A DNA stretch of 64,000 nucleotides. It comes from Acidobacteriota bacterium (GTDB taxonomy: Bacteria > Acidobacteriota > Terriglobia > Bryobacterales > Bryobacteraceae). The notes beneath the pieces are model-generated. The model saw nothing but the letters and a program-made list of their open reading frames with translations, was not told the origin of the DNA and made no database searches. Shown piece by piece: positions 35,900 to 44,669 of the stretch. The stretch covers positions 84,189 to 148,188 of the forward strand of contig JAFDVZ010000018.1 of NCBI GenBank assembly GCA_018268715.1. Direction: 5' to 3'. Each line of letters begins with the position of its first letter. Position 1 is the stretch's first letter. A program made the position numbers and the translations under genes.

Positions 35900-38152
35900 T
35901 CAATCGCCCGCGACGGGCGCATGCTCCGCCCGTGAGTCCGCAACCGGTTTTCGCGACCGGGTGGCGAAGACGAAACCTACCAGCACCAACGCTCCAATCG
36001 CAAACAGGGTGTCGCCCGGCGCACGCATCCACCGCAGCGTCTGCATCACCGGAGAGCCCAGAAACTCCGTGCTGCGGGCGAACCAGTAGCCGCGCTCCAC
36101 CGAAGCCCAGGTTTGCATCAGGCCCACCGGCAGCAGGCTTCCTACGCACATCGCCATCAGGCCGCCATTCATCGCCCAGAAGGCGTTCCGCAGCCAGTTC
36201 TCACGCCATTCCGCGTCGGGATTCATCGCCCGCAGGCACACCAGCATCAGCCCGATTCCCAGCATTCCATAGACGCCGAACAAGGCTGCATGCCCATGTA
36301 GCGGGGTCGTGTTGAGTCCCTGCATGAAGTAGAGGGCGATCGGCGGGTTGATCATGAACCCGAAGAGTCCGGCGCCGACCATATTCCAAAACGCCACGGC
36401 GACAAAGAAGTAGATCGGCCACTTGTAGCGCTGGCCCCACACCGTCAGCCGCCCGCGTCGGAGATCATCGATCGCCGAATAGGCCACCATGGTCAGGGGC
36501 ACCACCTCCAGGGCGCTGAACACCGAGCCCCAGGCGAGCGCCACAGTCGGGGTGCCCGAAAAGTACAGGTGGTGACAAGTGCCGATGACGCCGCCCGCCA
36601 GGAAGATGGTGGCGGAAAGCAGCGCCGACTTGGCCGCCAAACCCGGCCGGATCAGGCCCAGCCGAGCGAAGAAGAACGCGATCACGGTGGTGGCGAAAAC
36701 CTCAAAGAACCCTTCCACCCACAGGTGGACGACCCACCATCGCCAATATTCCACCATCGACAGATGCGTGTGTTGGCCCCAGGCGAGACCCGCGCTATAG
36801 AACAGGCCGATGGCGGCGGCCGAGATCAGGAACAGCCACAGCAACTGACGCTGCTCCGCACCGCCGGTCTTGAGGGCCGGCCGGATGGCGCGGATCACCA
36901 GGAACAGCCATATCAGCAATCCGGCGAACAGCAACAGTTGCCATCCGCGTCCCAGATCGACGTACTCGTAACCCTGATGTCCCCATAGGAACGCGTTCGC
37001 GTCGGACAACTTGTTCTTGACGCTGAGCCACTCGCCGGTCAGCGATCCGGCGACCACCACCAACAGCGCGCCGAACAGCGCATGCACACCCAGGCTCTGG
37101 AACTTCGGTTCGTGACCGCTCACCAGCGGTCCGATGAACAGCCCGGCGGCAAGCCACGCTGTCGCGATCCAGAAGATCCCCACCTGCACGTGCCAGGTCC
37201 GAGTGACGCTGTAGGGCAGAATGTCGGCGATCTTGATTCCATAGAATCCGTCGCCTTCAACGCCGTAGTGCGCCGTCACCACACCCATTACAATCTGCAC
37301 CAGGATCAATGCCGAAACCACCCAGAAGTACTTGAGCGTCGCGCGCTGAGACGGGGTTGCGGTCCACTTGGCGAGCGGGTCCGACTGGGGTAGCGGCCCC
37401 TTCTCCTCCTCGCCTCTCTGCGATGCGTACCACCACACCATCGCGCAGATCCCAGCCAATAGCATGATGATGCTGACGCCGGTCCAGATCACGCTCTCTC
37501 CCGTGGGACGGTTTCCGATCAGAGGCTCGTGAGGCCAATTGTGAGTGTAGGAAACCGTATCGCCGGGGCGGTTGGCCGCCGCCGACCATGCGCTCCAGAA
37601 GATAAATCCCGCGAACTGGCGCATCCGCTCGGCGCTCCGAACGCTCCCCGCCGGAATCGCATAGGGCGTGGACCCTTCCATGAACACCTGCGAAAAGTGC
37701 TTCAGGCACGCTTCGAAGGCTCGGGCGCGGACGGGCTCGATGCGAATCGTGTTCGCCGCGGCGTCCCAGGTGTTTGCGCGATACATCTGCTCGAGGCGGC
37801 CGCGCAGTTTGGCCTGCGTTTCGGCCGGGAGGCCGGCGTACGGCTTTGAAGCCTCGGCCATGGCCCATTCGTCGAGGACGAACTCCGCTTCGCGGTGAAG
37901 CCAGTCCGCCGTCCAGTCCGGAGCGACATAGCTTCCATGGCCCCAAATCGAGCCGACCTCCATGCCGCCGAGCGACTGCCAGACATTCTGCCCCCGCGCG
38001 ATCTCGCCGTCGGCGAGAACCGTTACGCCGTCCGTAGTGACGACTTTGGCGGGAATCGGCGGCATCTCCTGGTAGATGCGCGTGCCGATCCATCCGAGAA
38101 TTGAAAACGATACAACGAGGACCGCCGCGAAGCTGATCCACAATTTCTTCAT
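35900..38152 (-). CDS. norZ: Quinol-dependent nitric oxide reductase (qNOR)
   Basis: This 750-residue protein is a single-chain NO reductase that reduces NO to N2O with quinol in the inner membrane. The N-terminal helix and soluble cytochrome-c-like domain without heme ligands (~30-220) replace NorC; the rest is the 12-helix heme-copper-oxidase-type NorB part. Metal-site motifs are visible: the low-spin/non-heme His set in HVQVGIFW and GQHTHLSMVEYWRWWVVHLW, the FeB glutamate in VEGFFEVFATT, GTCHHLYFSGTP with two His, and HGHAALFG near residue 620. An AGGAAAGG site precedes the ATG. A palindromic operator and TACCCT element lie upstream, suggesting induction by a Crp/Fnr-type NO sensor. It probably serves NO detoxification, since no other denitrification enzyme is present here. 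Confidence 0.96.
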   Translation of the reverse strand: MKKLWISFAAVLVVSFSILGWIGTRIYQEMPPIPAKVVTTDGVTVLADGEIARGQNVWQSLGGMEVGSIWGHGSYVAPDWTADWLHREAEFVLDEWAMAEASKPYAGLPAETQAKLRGRLEQMYRANTWDAAANTIRIEPVRARAFEACLKHFSQVFMEGSTPYAIPAGSVRSAERMRQFAGFIFWSAWSAAANRPGDTVSYTHNWPHEPLIGNRPTGESVIWTGVSIIMLLAGICAMVWWYASQRGEEEKGPLPQSDPLAKWTATPSQRATLKYFWVVSALILVQIVMGVVTAHYGVEGDGFYGIKIADILPYSVTRTWHVQVGIFWIATAWLAAGLFIGPLVSGHEPKFQSLGVHALFGALLVVVAGSLTGEWLSVKNKLSDANAFLWGHQGYEYVDLGRGWQLLLFAGLLIWLFLVIRAIRPALKTGGAEQRQLLWLFLISAAAIGLFYSAGLAWGQHTHLSMVEYWRWWVVHLWVEGFFEVFATTVIAFFFARLGLIRPGLAAKSALLSATIFLAGGVIGTCHHLYFSGTPTVALAWGSVFSALEVVPLTMVAYSAIDDLRRGRLTVWGQRYKWPIYFFVAVAFWNMVGAGLFGFMINPPIALYFMQGLNTTPLHGHAALFGVYGMLGIGLMLVCLRAMNPDAEWRENWLRNAFWAMNGGLMAMCVGSLLPVGLMQTWASVERGYWFARSTEFLGSPVMQTLRWMRAPGDTLFAIGALVLVGFVFATRSRKPVADSRAEHAPVAGD

Positions 38153-38194
38153 AAACGCCCCTTTCCTGGCTCCGATATGCTCTTGCGAAGTCCC

Positions 38195-38200
38195 AGGGTA
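38195..38200 (-). promoter_or_regulatory. -10 element of the NO reductase gene
   Basis: On the minus strand TACCCT fits TAnnnT. Transcription would begin near 38188, placing the upstream palindrome at -41.5. The leader would be about 36 bases. Confidence 0.45.
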
Positions 38201-38222
38201 GGTGTCGGGGCGAATTCAGGCA

Positions 38223-38236
38223 GTGACTTTAGTCAC
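38223..38236. promoter_or_regulatory. Crp/Fnr-family-type operator GTGACT-TT-AGTCAC
   Basis: This perfect 6-bp dyad with a 2-base centre has the same GTGACT/AGTCAC half-sites as the one at 23403-23418. It overlaps the stop codon of the MFS gene and lies 70 bases before the NO reductase ATG. Confidence 0.7.
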
Positions 38237-39473
38237 CCTTAAGGGAATCCACCCAAACGAGCGGCTCAACGCGGCGGACCATGAAAAAGTAGCAAATCGA
38301 CCCCAGGGCGATGATCGCCGATGCGGCCACAAAGGGAGCGAGGAAGGATCCCGTACGATTCAGCATCAGGCCCGTGACGTAAGGACCGGCAATGCCCGCC
38401 AGATTGCCCATCCCATTTTGCAGACCGGTCCACTTGCCAACCGCCTCTCGGCCCGCCAGATCCTGCGTCACCGCCCAGAAGTTCGACGACGCCACGCCCA
38501 GCCCGAGGCAGGCCGCCACCAGCACCGCCATCGATACGGCCGTGTTCGGGATCAGGTAGGCGACAATCATGAGCGAGTTCGCGGCCATGCCTCCGCACAC
38601 CGCGCCTAGCCGAATCCTGGTGAGATTCGCGCCGCGTCCGATGGCTCGATCGGAAAGCCATCCGGCGATCACCGTCACCGATGCGACGCCCCAGAACGGC
38701 AGCGATCCGTACCAGGCCATGGCGGTGGTGGACAGGCGGCGCTCCCCGGTCAGATACGCCGGCAACCAGTTGAGGATGAAGACCCAGGCGTAGTTGTAGC
38801 AGAACAGGCCGATGATTGTGCCCCACGCCTGCCGCTTCTTCAGGATTGACGTGAATCCGGGCCCGGCGGTGGTGCGCGGCGCTCGCGCAATGTCGCGGTG
38901 GGGGCTTCGCAGGAAACCGAGCCAGGGGAACAGCCACAGGCATCCGGCGGCGCCTATTGAGATGAACAGCACGCGCCAACTCGAGTGCGCCAGGATCAGC
39001 CCGCCCGCCAGAACGCCGATGGCGGGGCCCGTTCGTGAGCCTGCATCGATCAAGGCGTTGGCGAAGGCGCGCCGGTCCTCGCCGAAGTTCGCGAAGATCA
39101 TTCGCCCGTAGGAAGGATACGCGCAGGCTTCCCCCACGCCGAGCAGAAGCCGTAGCGCGAGCAGCGCAGCGAAACCGCCGATGAAACCGGTCATCACGGT
39201 TGCGGCGGACCAGAGGACGAAGCCCGCCGTGTAGATCCAGTACACATTGAAACGATCGACCAGCCAACCGGCCGCGATCTGAAACAGCGAGTAGGTCAGG
39301 AAAAACGCTCCGAACAGGACGCCAAGATCCCTGTTGTCGAGACCCAGGTCCTGGCGGAACGAGGCCGTCGCAGCCGCCACCGAGAGATTTCCGCGGTCGA
39401 CGTAGTTGATGGAAACAGAGACCGCCAGCAGAACCAGCAGCAGCCAGGCGCCGCGTCCCTCAACCTCTTTCAC
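38229..39473 (-). CDS. MFS transporter, anion:cation symporter (sugar-acid) type
   Basis: The start is GTG at 39473, overlapping the TGA of the upstream gene; an upstream frame is less likely. The 414-residue product has about 12 transmembrane helices. The ACS-family start SINYVDRGNLSVAA and the loop 2-3 motif GWLVDRFN are clear, as is GLGVASSNFWAVTQDLAG in the second half. ACS members import glucarate, galactonate, hexuronates and related acids with protons. The adjacent AraD1, ROK and LacI genes fit such a sugar-acid pathway, but the true substrate is inferred. Its 3' end carries the NO reductase operator. Confidence 0.9.
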   Translation of the reverse strand: MKEVEGRGAWLLLVLLAVSVSINYVDRGNLSVAAATASFRQDLGLDNRDLGVLFGAFFLTYSLFQIAAGWLVDRFNVYWIYTAGFVLWSAATVMTGFIGGFAALLALRLLLGVGEACAYPSYGRMIFANFGEDRRAFANALIDAGSRTGPAIGVLAGGLILAHSSWRVLFISIGAAGCLWLFPWLGFLRSPHRDIARAPRTTAGPGFTSILKKRQAWGTIIGLFCYNYAWVFILNWLPAYLTGERRLSTTAMAWYGSLPFWGVASVTVIAGWLSDRAIGRGANLTRIRLGAVCGGMAANSLMIVAYLIPNTAVSMAVLVAACLGLGVASSNFWAVTQDLAGREAVGKWTGLQNGMGNLAGIAGPYVTGLMLNRTGSFLAPFVAASAIIALGSICYFFMVRRVEPLVWVDSLKGD

Positions 39474-40861
39474 GTGTAGATGAACTCCGCGGTGGCTTCG
39501 CAATCGAGGCGGGGAACCAAACGAACCCAGTGAGCGCTGAAACCGCTCGGGAAGATGTGCCGGGCGCTTTCGCCGCCAGCAACGACGATGGTCTCATAGC
39601 GGTCCCACGAGCCGTCCCCCAGGGTATCGGTCTGGATCTCGAAGGCGGCTGAACGATCCGCTCGCAGATAGAGCATCTTCTTGTCGAATCCGGTCATCAG
39701 GAACGGATCCGACGGGACGTCCTTGGTCACGCGTGAACGTCGCCAAGGGCCGCCCCATCCGGCAGGCTTGCCCCAACTCCACAGGTCGTCGGTCTTGCCG
39801 AACCAAACGCCCGATTGCGGCTGCCCGGCGACCAGGTAGTTGTCCTGATTCGGAGTCGTCTCGTTGCCCGCCACCGCCAGCATGCCGCGGAACGAACAGT
39901 AATCGGGGATCGTGCGCAGATGCTGGCAGATGGGCTTTACGCCCCACACTCGTCCTTCGAAAGCGATGGGTTGAAACTCGTAGAACATACCCACGATGTC
40001 CATCATGAAGTGCTCGGTTTCGACCTCGCGGATGCGCATCCACTCGGTTTGCCAGGCGTGATCGTAGGAGTGCGACGCCTTGGGGAGGCGATATCGCTGC
40101 CACTCGCCTTTCACGAGCGCCCAGAACAATACGCTCGATTCATCCCAGCCGGTGCAGAACACGACGCTGCCCATGTTCTCCCGTGCGGCGCAGTCCATGT
40201 GAGGCTTCCGGCTCAGGGCGCGCCACTTCCTGCCGTCCCATTCGAATAGGCCGGCCTGGTTTTCCCCGTACTCGTAGAACCCGTTGTTGGTTGCGAGCAC
40301 GCGGCCCTGCCCCCGGCATCCGCCCTTGAAGTGCGGCCGTTTGTCGATGCCGAATTCCTTCACCAGGTCGGCCACTTGCCGCGGCTTCAGGGTCTCAACG
40401 TCGACTTCGAACAGCAGGCCCTCCATGGTTAGCATGTAGACGAGGTTGTGCGGGTCGGTCAGGTGCGCGATGGTCGCGGTCAGGCGGTGGTTCTTGAACT
40501 CCGGAATGAAGCGGAAGTTCCCCTTCATGTCGATGGCGTACGGCCCGATGAACGCCTGGTTCGAGTCGGTGTGGATCAGGCGGTTGGCGTGCGTCCCGTT
40601 GTGGACGTGGACGCGCTCGCTCTTGAGCGTCTCATCAATGCGGTACAGGCCCAGCCCCGTGCCGGTCGCCTCCATGTGCGAGTTATAGGTGACGGCCCAC
40701 AGCGAATCGGCCCACGGCATCAATGCGCCGACTCCGCACTCGCTGCGTATGGGGCCTGTGTCGGCCTTGAAGCCGATGCTCGTACCGAGATGCGTTTGTC
40801 CGACGGCGGCGGAGGCGCCAGCCAGCAGCGCGAGGGTCTGGCGGCGTGATAGTTTCCTCAT
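39470..40861 (-). CDS. Tat-exported propeller-like protein of unknown function
   Basis: The ATG at 40861 leads into a twin-arginine signal (RKLSRRQTLALLAGASAAVG); the open frame upstream adds 11 unlikely residues. The product is 463 residues. It has a recurrent Trp/Gly-rich strand pattern (DSLWAVTYNSH, NLVYMLTMEGLLFEVDV, AGLFEWDGRKWRALS, VLFWALVKGEWQRYRL) consistent with a seven-bladed propeller, and no catalytic motif I can name. It is coupled to the sugar-acid transporter gene by a GTGA overlap, so it probably acts on or senses the same substrate outside the cytoplasm. The family is not recognised. Confidence 0.72.
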   Translation of the reverse strand: MRKLSRRQTLALLAGASAAVGQTHLGTSIGFKADTGPIRSECGVGALMPWADSLWAVTYNSHMEATGTGLGLYRIDETLKSERVHVHNGTHANRLIHTDSNQAFIGPYAIDMKGNFRFIPEFKNHRLTATIAHLTDPHNLVYMLTMEGLLFEVDVETLKPRQVADLVKEFGIDKRPHFKGGCRGQGRVLATNNGFYEYGENQAGLFEWDGRKWRALSRKPHMDCAARENMGSVVFCTGWDESSVLFWALVKGEWQRYRLPKASHSYDHAWQTEWMRIREVETEHFMMDIVGMFYEFQPIAFEGRVWGVKPICQHLRTIPDYCSFRGMLAVAGNETTPNQDNYLVAGQPQSGVWFGKTDDLWSWGKPAGWGGPWRRSRVTKDVPSDPFLMTGFDKKMLYLRADRSAAFEIQTDTLGDGSWDRYETIVVAGGESARHIFPSGFSAHWVRLVPRLDCEATAEFIYT

Positions 40862-40968
40862 TCCGACGTGATCGTATCGAATAATGAGCCCCAACTAAAT
40901 GGGGGCCCGGTCCTTGCTAATCTGGGAGCTTCGGGCAAGCGAATTCAACAATACGAGGCAATCTGACT

Positions 40969-41985
40969 GTGCGAGTGGTAGCCGGAGTGGACCTGGGCGG
41001 CACGGCCGTCAACTATACCCTGATCAATGAGCAGGAAAAGTTCCTGATCGAGAACCTGTGCGAGCATCCGTCTCGCGCCAAGGAAGGCCCTTCGATCTGC
41101 ATGCAGCAGATTGTCGAGGGTCTGAAAATCGCGGTCGCCAAGGTCGGCTTGACGATGGCCGATGTGGCCGTGCTGGGCCTCGACACACCCGGTCCGGCGA
41201 GCGCCGCCGGCGTGCTCAGCGCCAAGGGCTCGACGAACTTCGTGCATGCCGATTGGGCCAACTACGACATGTGCAAGGGGCTTTCCGAACGGCTCGGTTT
41301 GCCCGTCACGTACCTGAACGACGGCAACGCCGGAGCGCTGTGGGGACACTTCACGATCTTCGGGACCAGCACGCGAGAGACGTCGATTTCCGCCATCATC
41401 GGCACCGGCCTTGGCGGCGGCGTCATCATCGGCGGCGTGGATCTCAAGGGGCGCGGCGGATTCGGCGGCGAACTCGGCCACGTGCTGATTCCCTACCAGA
41501 GCATTCGGGGCGTGGAGGGCATGGTCCCTGAGTGTAACTGCGGTCGCGTCGGCGATCTCGAGTCGATGTGCTCGCTGACGGCCATCGGCAAGACGTTCTT
41601 GCCGTACTTCCTTCCGAAGTTCCCTGGCCACGAGTTCGGACGCATGGAGATCGGGCAGGCCGCGAAGCTGGTGCGCGGGAGGGCCGAGAACGGCGACCCG
41701 CTATGCCGTGAGATCTTCCGCGTGCAGGCCCACGCGCTGGGCCTGTTCTTCGACGAGATGATCAACACGTTCGATCCCGACGCGCTGATGGTGGGCGGAG
41801 GGGCCATCGAGACCGGAGCGGAGTTCCAAAAGTGGTTTGTCGATGAAATCCGGGCCGGGATGCCGCCGCAACGCGAAGAGCAGGAGAACATCCCGATCTA
41901 CATCATGCCCAACGGCGACACGGCCGGAGCGCGTGGGGCGGCGATCGAAGGACTGCGTATCGCGCGTCAACGCGGGCTGATGTGA
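40969..41985 (+). CDS. ROK family sugar kinase/regulator-like protein
   Basis: This 338-residue protein starts with GTG after GAGG. The N-terminal phosphate motif VAGVDLGGTAVNYTLINEQE is the ROK/hexokinase-type ATP site, LGLDTPGP the phosphate 2 region, and NDGNAGALWG carries the catalytic Asp. The glycine-rich IGTGLGGGVIIGG and the CNCGRVGDLESMCS stretch (two Cys of the usual ROK zinc motif) follow. It lacks an HTH, so it is probably a sugar or glycerate-type kinase rather than a repressor. It overlaps the GNAT gene by four bases (GTGA) and lies divergent from the Tat-exported protein gene. Confidence 0.9.
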   Translation: MRVVAGVDLGGTAVNYTLINEQEKFLIENLCEHPSRAKEGPSICMQQIVEGLKIAVAKVGLTMADVAVLGLDTPGPASAAGVLSAKGSTNFVHADWANYDMCKGLSERLGLPVTYLNDGNAGALWGHFTIFGTSTRETSISAIIGTGLGGGVIIGGVDLKGRGGFGGELGHVLIPYQSIRGVEGMVPECNCGRVGDLESMCSLTAIGKTFLPYFLPKFPGHEFGRMEIGQAAKLVRGRAENGDPLCREIFRVQAHALGLFFDEMINTFDPDALMVGGGAIETGAEFQKWFVDEIRAGMPPQREEQENIPIYIMPNGDTAGARGAAIEGLRIARQRGLM

Positions 41986-42437
41986 CCAGGGACCGGGTGG
42001 ATCCGGGGCCGCTCGAAGATGGCGAGTTGCGCCTGGACCTGGAGGCGTTCGCGTTGCATGCGATCCACAAGGTCCCGACGTATCACTTCCGCATGGTTCA
42101 CGCCGTCACCGGCGATGAGTTGGGCACGATCCGGCTCCGGGTCGGTTATACGGAGGAGTTGGGGCGGTACGCGGGCCACATCGGCTACGCTGTGCATGAA
42201 CCGCATCGCGGTCATCGCTACGCGGCGCGCTCCGTGCGCCTGCTGGCGCCGCTTGCCAAGCGAGTGGGCATCGATCCCGTCTGGATCACCTGCGATCCGG
42301 AGAACATCGCCTCCCGGAGGACGCTCGAGTTGGCGGGCGCGGAGTTCGTCGAGATCGTGGATGTTCCGGAAGACCACATCATCCACCAGAGCGGCCACCC
42401 CAGGAAGTGCCGCTATCGGCTGGATGTGAGCGCTTGA
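41982..42437 (+). CDS. GNAT family N-acetyltransferase
   Basis: This 151-residue protein starts with GTG inside the ROK stop codon. It has the acetyl-CoA-binding region of the GNAT fold: GHIGYAVHEPHRGHRYAARS, where RGHRYA is the Q/RxxGxG/A-like loop, followed by ITCDPENIASRRTLELAGAE, the standard C-terminal motif B. The substrate is unknown. It is translationally coupled to the ROK gene, which suggests action on the same sugar pathway or modification of a cognate amine. It converges with the LacI gene, only eight bases away. Confidence 0.9.
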   Translation: MTRDRVDPGPLEDGELRLDLEAFALHAIHKVPTYHFRMVHAVTGDELGTIRLRVGYTEELGRYAGHIGYAVHEPHRGHRYAARSVRLLAPLAKRVGIDPVWITCDPENIASRRTLELAGAEFVEIVDVPEDHIIHQSGHPRKCRYRLDVSA

Positions 42438-42445
42438 CCGGAGGG

Positions 42446-43444
42446 CTACACTCCCGGCGCCGGTCCGGTTGATTCGCGGAGCACGAACTCGGGGTCGATG
42501 ACAAACTCCCGCCCTACGGGCGGCGGGCCGGATTCGGGAATCAGGCAGTCGCAGATGATGTTGCCGATTCGCTCCCTCGGAATGTGCACCGTCGTGAGCG
42601 CCGGCGAACAGAATTCCGATAGCTTGACGTTGTCGAAACCCGTTACCGAAACATCCTGAGGGACTCTGAGCCCGTGTTCCCGTAACTCGCGCAGAGCGCC
42701 GACCGCCATGATGTCGTTCACGCAGATCACCGCGGTGGGTGCGTATCCGCCGCTGAACAATGTACGGGCCGCCTGTCTGCCGCCTTCGAGCGTGTCGGAA
42801 TCCGCCGCGGTTCTTACCTCGGTCGACGGCGAGTACCGCAGCACCGTCTCGAGCACGACGCTCTGTCGCTCGTTCAAGGGGCCGAGCACCGAGTGGTGTC
42901 CGATGAACCCGAACCTGCGGTGCCCCACGCTATGCAGGTACTCCACTACGCGCTCCACGCCAGGCTTGTAGTTCAACCGAATGTTGTTGATGTTCGGGTT
43001 CGGGCCTCGAGCGTCGTAGAAGACCACGGGCACCTGGCTTTCCTGTAACTCGGCCACCAGCGCCGAGTCCATCTCGGACACCACGGTTGCGATGCCGGCC
43101 ATTCTGCGCCCGATCATCAACTGCACGCTGGCGGCCAGTTGTTCGGGCCGGTAGTCCGTGTTGGCCACCACCACCTCATGGCCGCGGCTATGGGCGCGTG
43201 ACTCGATGGTTTTGTAGATGTCGAAGAAGTAGGGATTCTCGAGGTTCGACATGATGACGCCCACCGTGCGGCTCTTCCCGCCGGCTAGCGTGCGAGCGTG
43301 CAGATTGGGATGGTACTTCAACTCCTGCACCGCCTTCAGTACCCGCGCCCGCGTCGAACTCTTCACAACGGTCGCGTTGTTGAGAACTCTGGACACGGTC
43401 GCAGTCGAAACCTTCGCGCGCCGCGCCACTTCTTCAAGGTTCAT
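42446..43444 (-). CDS. LacI family transcriptional regulator
   Basis: This 332-residue repressor has the LacI helix-turn-helix at the N-terminus (MNLEEVARRAKVSTATVSRV, LNNATVVKSSTRARVLKAVQ) with the hinge helix following. The periplasmic-binding-protein-like effector domain (~60-332) shows VGVIMSNLENPYFFDIYKTI, GFIGH and PTAVICVNDIMAVGALRELR. It lies 22 bases after AraD1 on the same strand and probably controls the surrounding sugar-acid genes. No clear operator palindrome was found upstream of either the ROK or AraD1 genes. Confidence 0.95.
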   Translation of the reverse strand: MNLEEVARRAKVSTATVSRVLNNATVVKSSTRARVLKAVQELKYHPNLHARTLAGGKSRTVGVIMSNLENPYFFDIYKTIESRAHSRGHEVVVANTDYRPEQLAASVQLMIGRRMAGIATVVSEMDSALVAELQESQVPVVFYDARGPNPNINNIRLNYKPGVERVVEYLHSVGHRRFGFIGHHSVLGPLNERQSVVLETVLRYSPSTEVRTAADSDTLEGGRQAARTLFSGGYAPTAVICVNDIMAVGALRELREHGLRVPQDVSVTGFDNVKLSEFCSPALTTVHIPRERIGNIICDCLIPESGPPPVGREFVIDPEFVLRESTGPAPGV

Positions 43445-43466
43445 GTTCGCCTTTGTTGAGGCCGGC

Positions 43467-44474
43467 TCACGCCTGCCTGACTCCCACCAGCTCCAAGGGG
43501 CTCGATTCCACCCTCAACGGATTCCGTAACGGGCGGCCGAGGCCCTCGAACTCGACCACCATATCATCTCCATCCTGTAATGTAACGCCTTCGCCGAAGC
43601 TGAAGGCGCTCGCGCCGAAAAAGTGAATGTGGGCGTCGCCAGGACGGCGATGGGCGCCGTACTTGAAATGGTGATGCTCCAGGTTGGCGAGGGAGTGACA
43701 CATGTTCGCCTCACCCGACGCCAGGCCCTTGGACCAGACAGTGTTTCCCGCGCGGTTGATTGTAACGGTCCCGCGCACGTCATCGAAGGCGGCGCCTACC
43801 GCCAACTCCGGACCGATGGAGCATGTCCGCAGCTTCGAATGCGCAAGATACAGATAGTTTTGCTTTTCCAGGCGGTGGTCGGAAAACTCATTGCCGACCG
43901 TGAAGCCAACTCGCCACGGCCGGCCCGAGTCATCGATCACGTATGCGCCGACGATCTCCGGCTCTTCGCCGCCGTCAAGTGCGAAAGGTGGAACGGACAG
44001 GGGCTCGCCGTGCGCTCGCAGAATCGTGCCGCATCCTTTGTAGAACCACTCCGGCTCAGCGCCGATCTCGCCCGGCGCGGGACGCCCACCCTCCACCCCG
44101 CGCTGGTACATCTTCATGCTGTCCGACCATTCGTCGGGCTTGGCGTGCATCGCCTGGCGGCTCATCGCGCTCGTCTTGTGCGTGAGCCCCGTGCCGCTGA
44201 CCAGGCATCTCGCCGGATCGTCAGGATGGGTGAGCGGGGGAGCGAGCCTCCACTCCGACTCAAGGGCGTAGACTTCATCGTAATTGATGGAGACGCCCGT
44301 TAACAGGCTGGATGTTACGGCTTCGACCGGAATCTGCAAGCGGATTGCACGCAAGGCCAATTCGTGAATCGAACGGCATCCGCCGATCAGACGAATCGAT
44401 TCGTCCTGTACGAGGCCCGTGCGACGGTCTCCCGACGTCGACTGCAACTGGACGAGTCTGATCACCGCCCCCAT
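43467..44474 (-). CDS. AraD1-family (FAH-like fold) protein, likely sugar-acid dehydratase
   Basis: This 335-residue protein belongs to the fumarylacetoacetase-like fold. Recognised elements are CLVSGTGLTHKTSAMSRQAM near 90-110, the EPEWFYKGCG, the EPEIVGAYVIDDSG metal-binding block with Glu residues, GFTVGNEFSDH, and SFGEGVTLQDGDDMVVEFEG near the end. AraD1 family members are linked to 2-keto-3-deoxy-L-arabonate or related keto-acid dehydration. The start could be nine bases further in (GTG). With LacI downstream and ACS-type MFS nearby this suggests pentonate or hexonate catabolism. Confidence 0.85.
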   Translation of the reverse strand: MGAVIRLVQLQSTSGDRRTGLVQDESIRLIGGCRSIHELALRAIRLQIPVEAVTSSLLTGVSINYDEVYALESEWRLAPPLTHPDDPARCLVSGTGLTHKTSAMSRQAMHAKPDEWSDSMKMYQRGVEGGRPAPGEIGAEPEWFYKGCGTILRAHGEPLSVPPFALDGGEEPEIVGAYVIDDSGRPWRVGFTVGNEFSDHRLEKQNYLYLAHSKLRTCSIGPELAVGAAFDDVRGTVTINRAGNTVWSKGLASGEANMCHSLANLEHHHFKYGAHRRPGDAHIHFFGASAFSFGEGVTLQDGDDMVVEFEGLGRPLRNPLRVESSPLELVGVRQA

Positions 44475-44521
44475 TCTACAATCGACGGGGGCGCCATGCG
44501 GACGCCGGGGACCGGGTTCGG

Positions 44522-44583
44522 GGACAATGTCCAGTCCGGAGGGGCGCGGCTGGCGGAGGGCCTTGGGGGCGTTGTGTGCCCCC
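44522..44583. other. Intergenic stretch 44475-44669 with small palindromes
   Basis: No gene is supported here. GGACA-A-TGTCC (44522-44532) is a short perfect palindrome. GGGGGC/GCCCCC (44565-44570, 44578-44583) is a 6-bp stem with a 7-base loop that could end the hydrolase-cupin transcript, without a T-tract. Confidence 0.4.
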
Positions 44584-44669
44584 TCAAGCCTGTTTCACAG
44601 GCAGCCGCCGCTCGAGAGTTGGGGGTAACTCCGGCGGCGCTGCTGTAAGTCAAGCCACGGCCGTGTCTG

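Noticed and set aside
40888..40906. GCCCC/GGGGC stem in the Tat-protein/ROK divergent region as a LacI operator
   Set aside because: It is GC-rich, lacks the central CG-type LacI dyad and does not recur near AraD1.
44364..44648. 94-codon plus-strand frame across the AraD1 start and the following gap
   Set aside because: Half lies antisense to AraD1; the remainder has no Shine-Dalgarno or recognisable motif. An ARELGVTP stretch looks HTH-like but is too short to support a gene.
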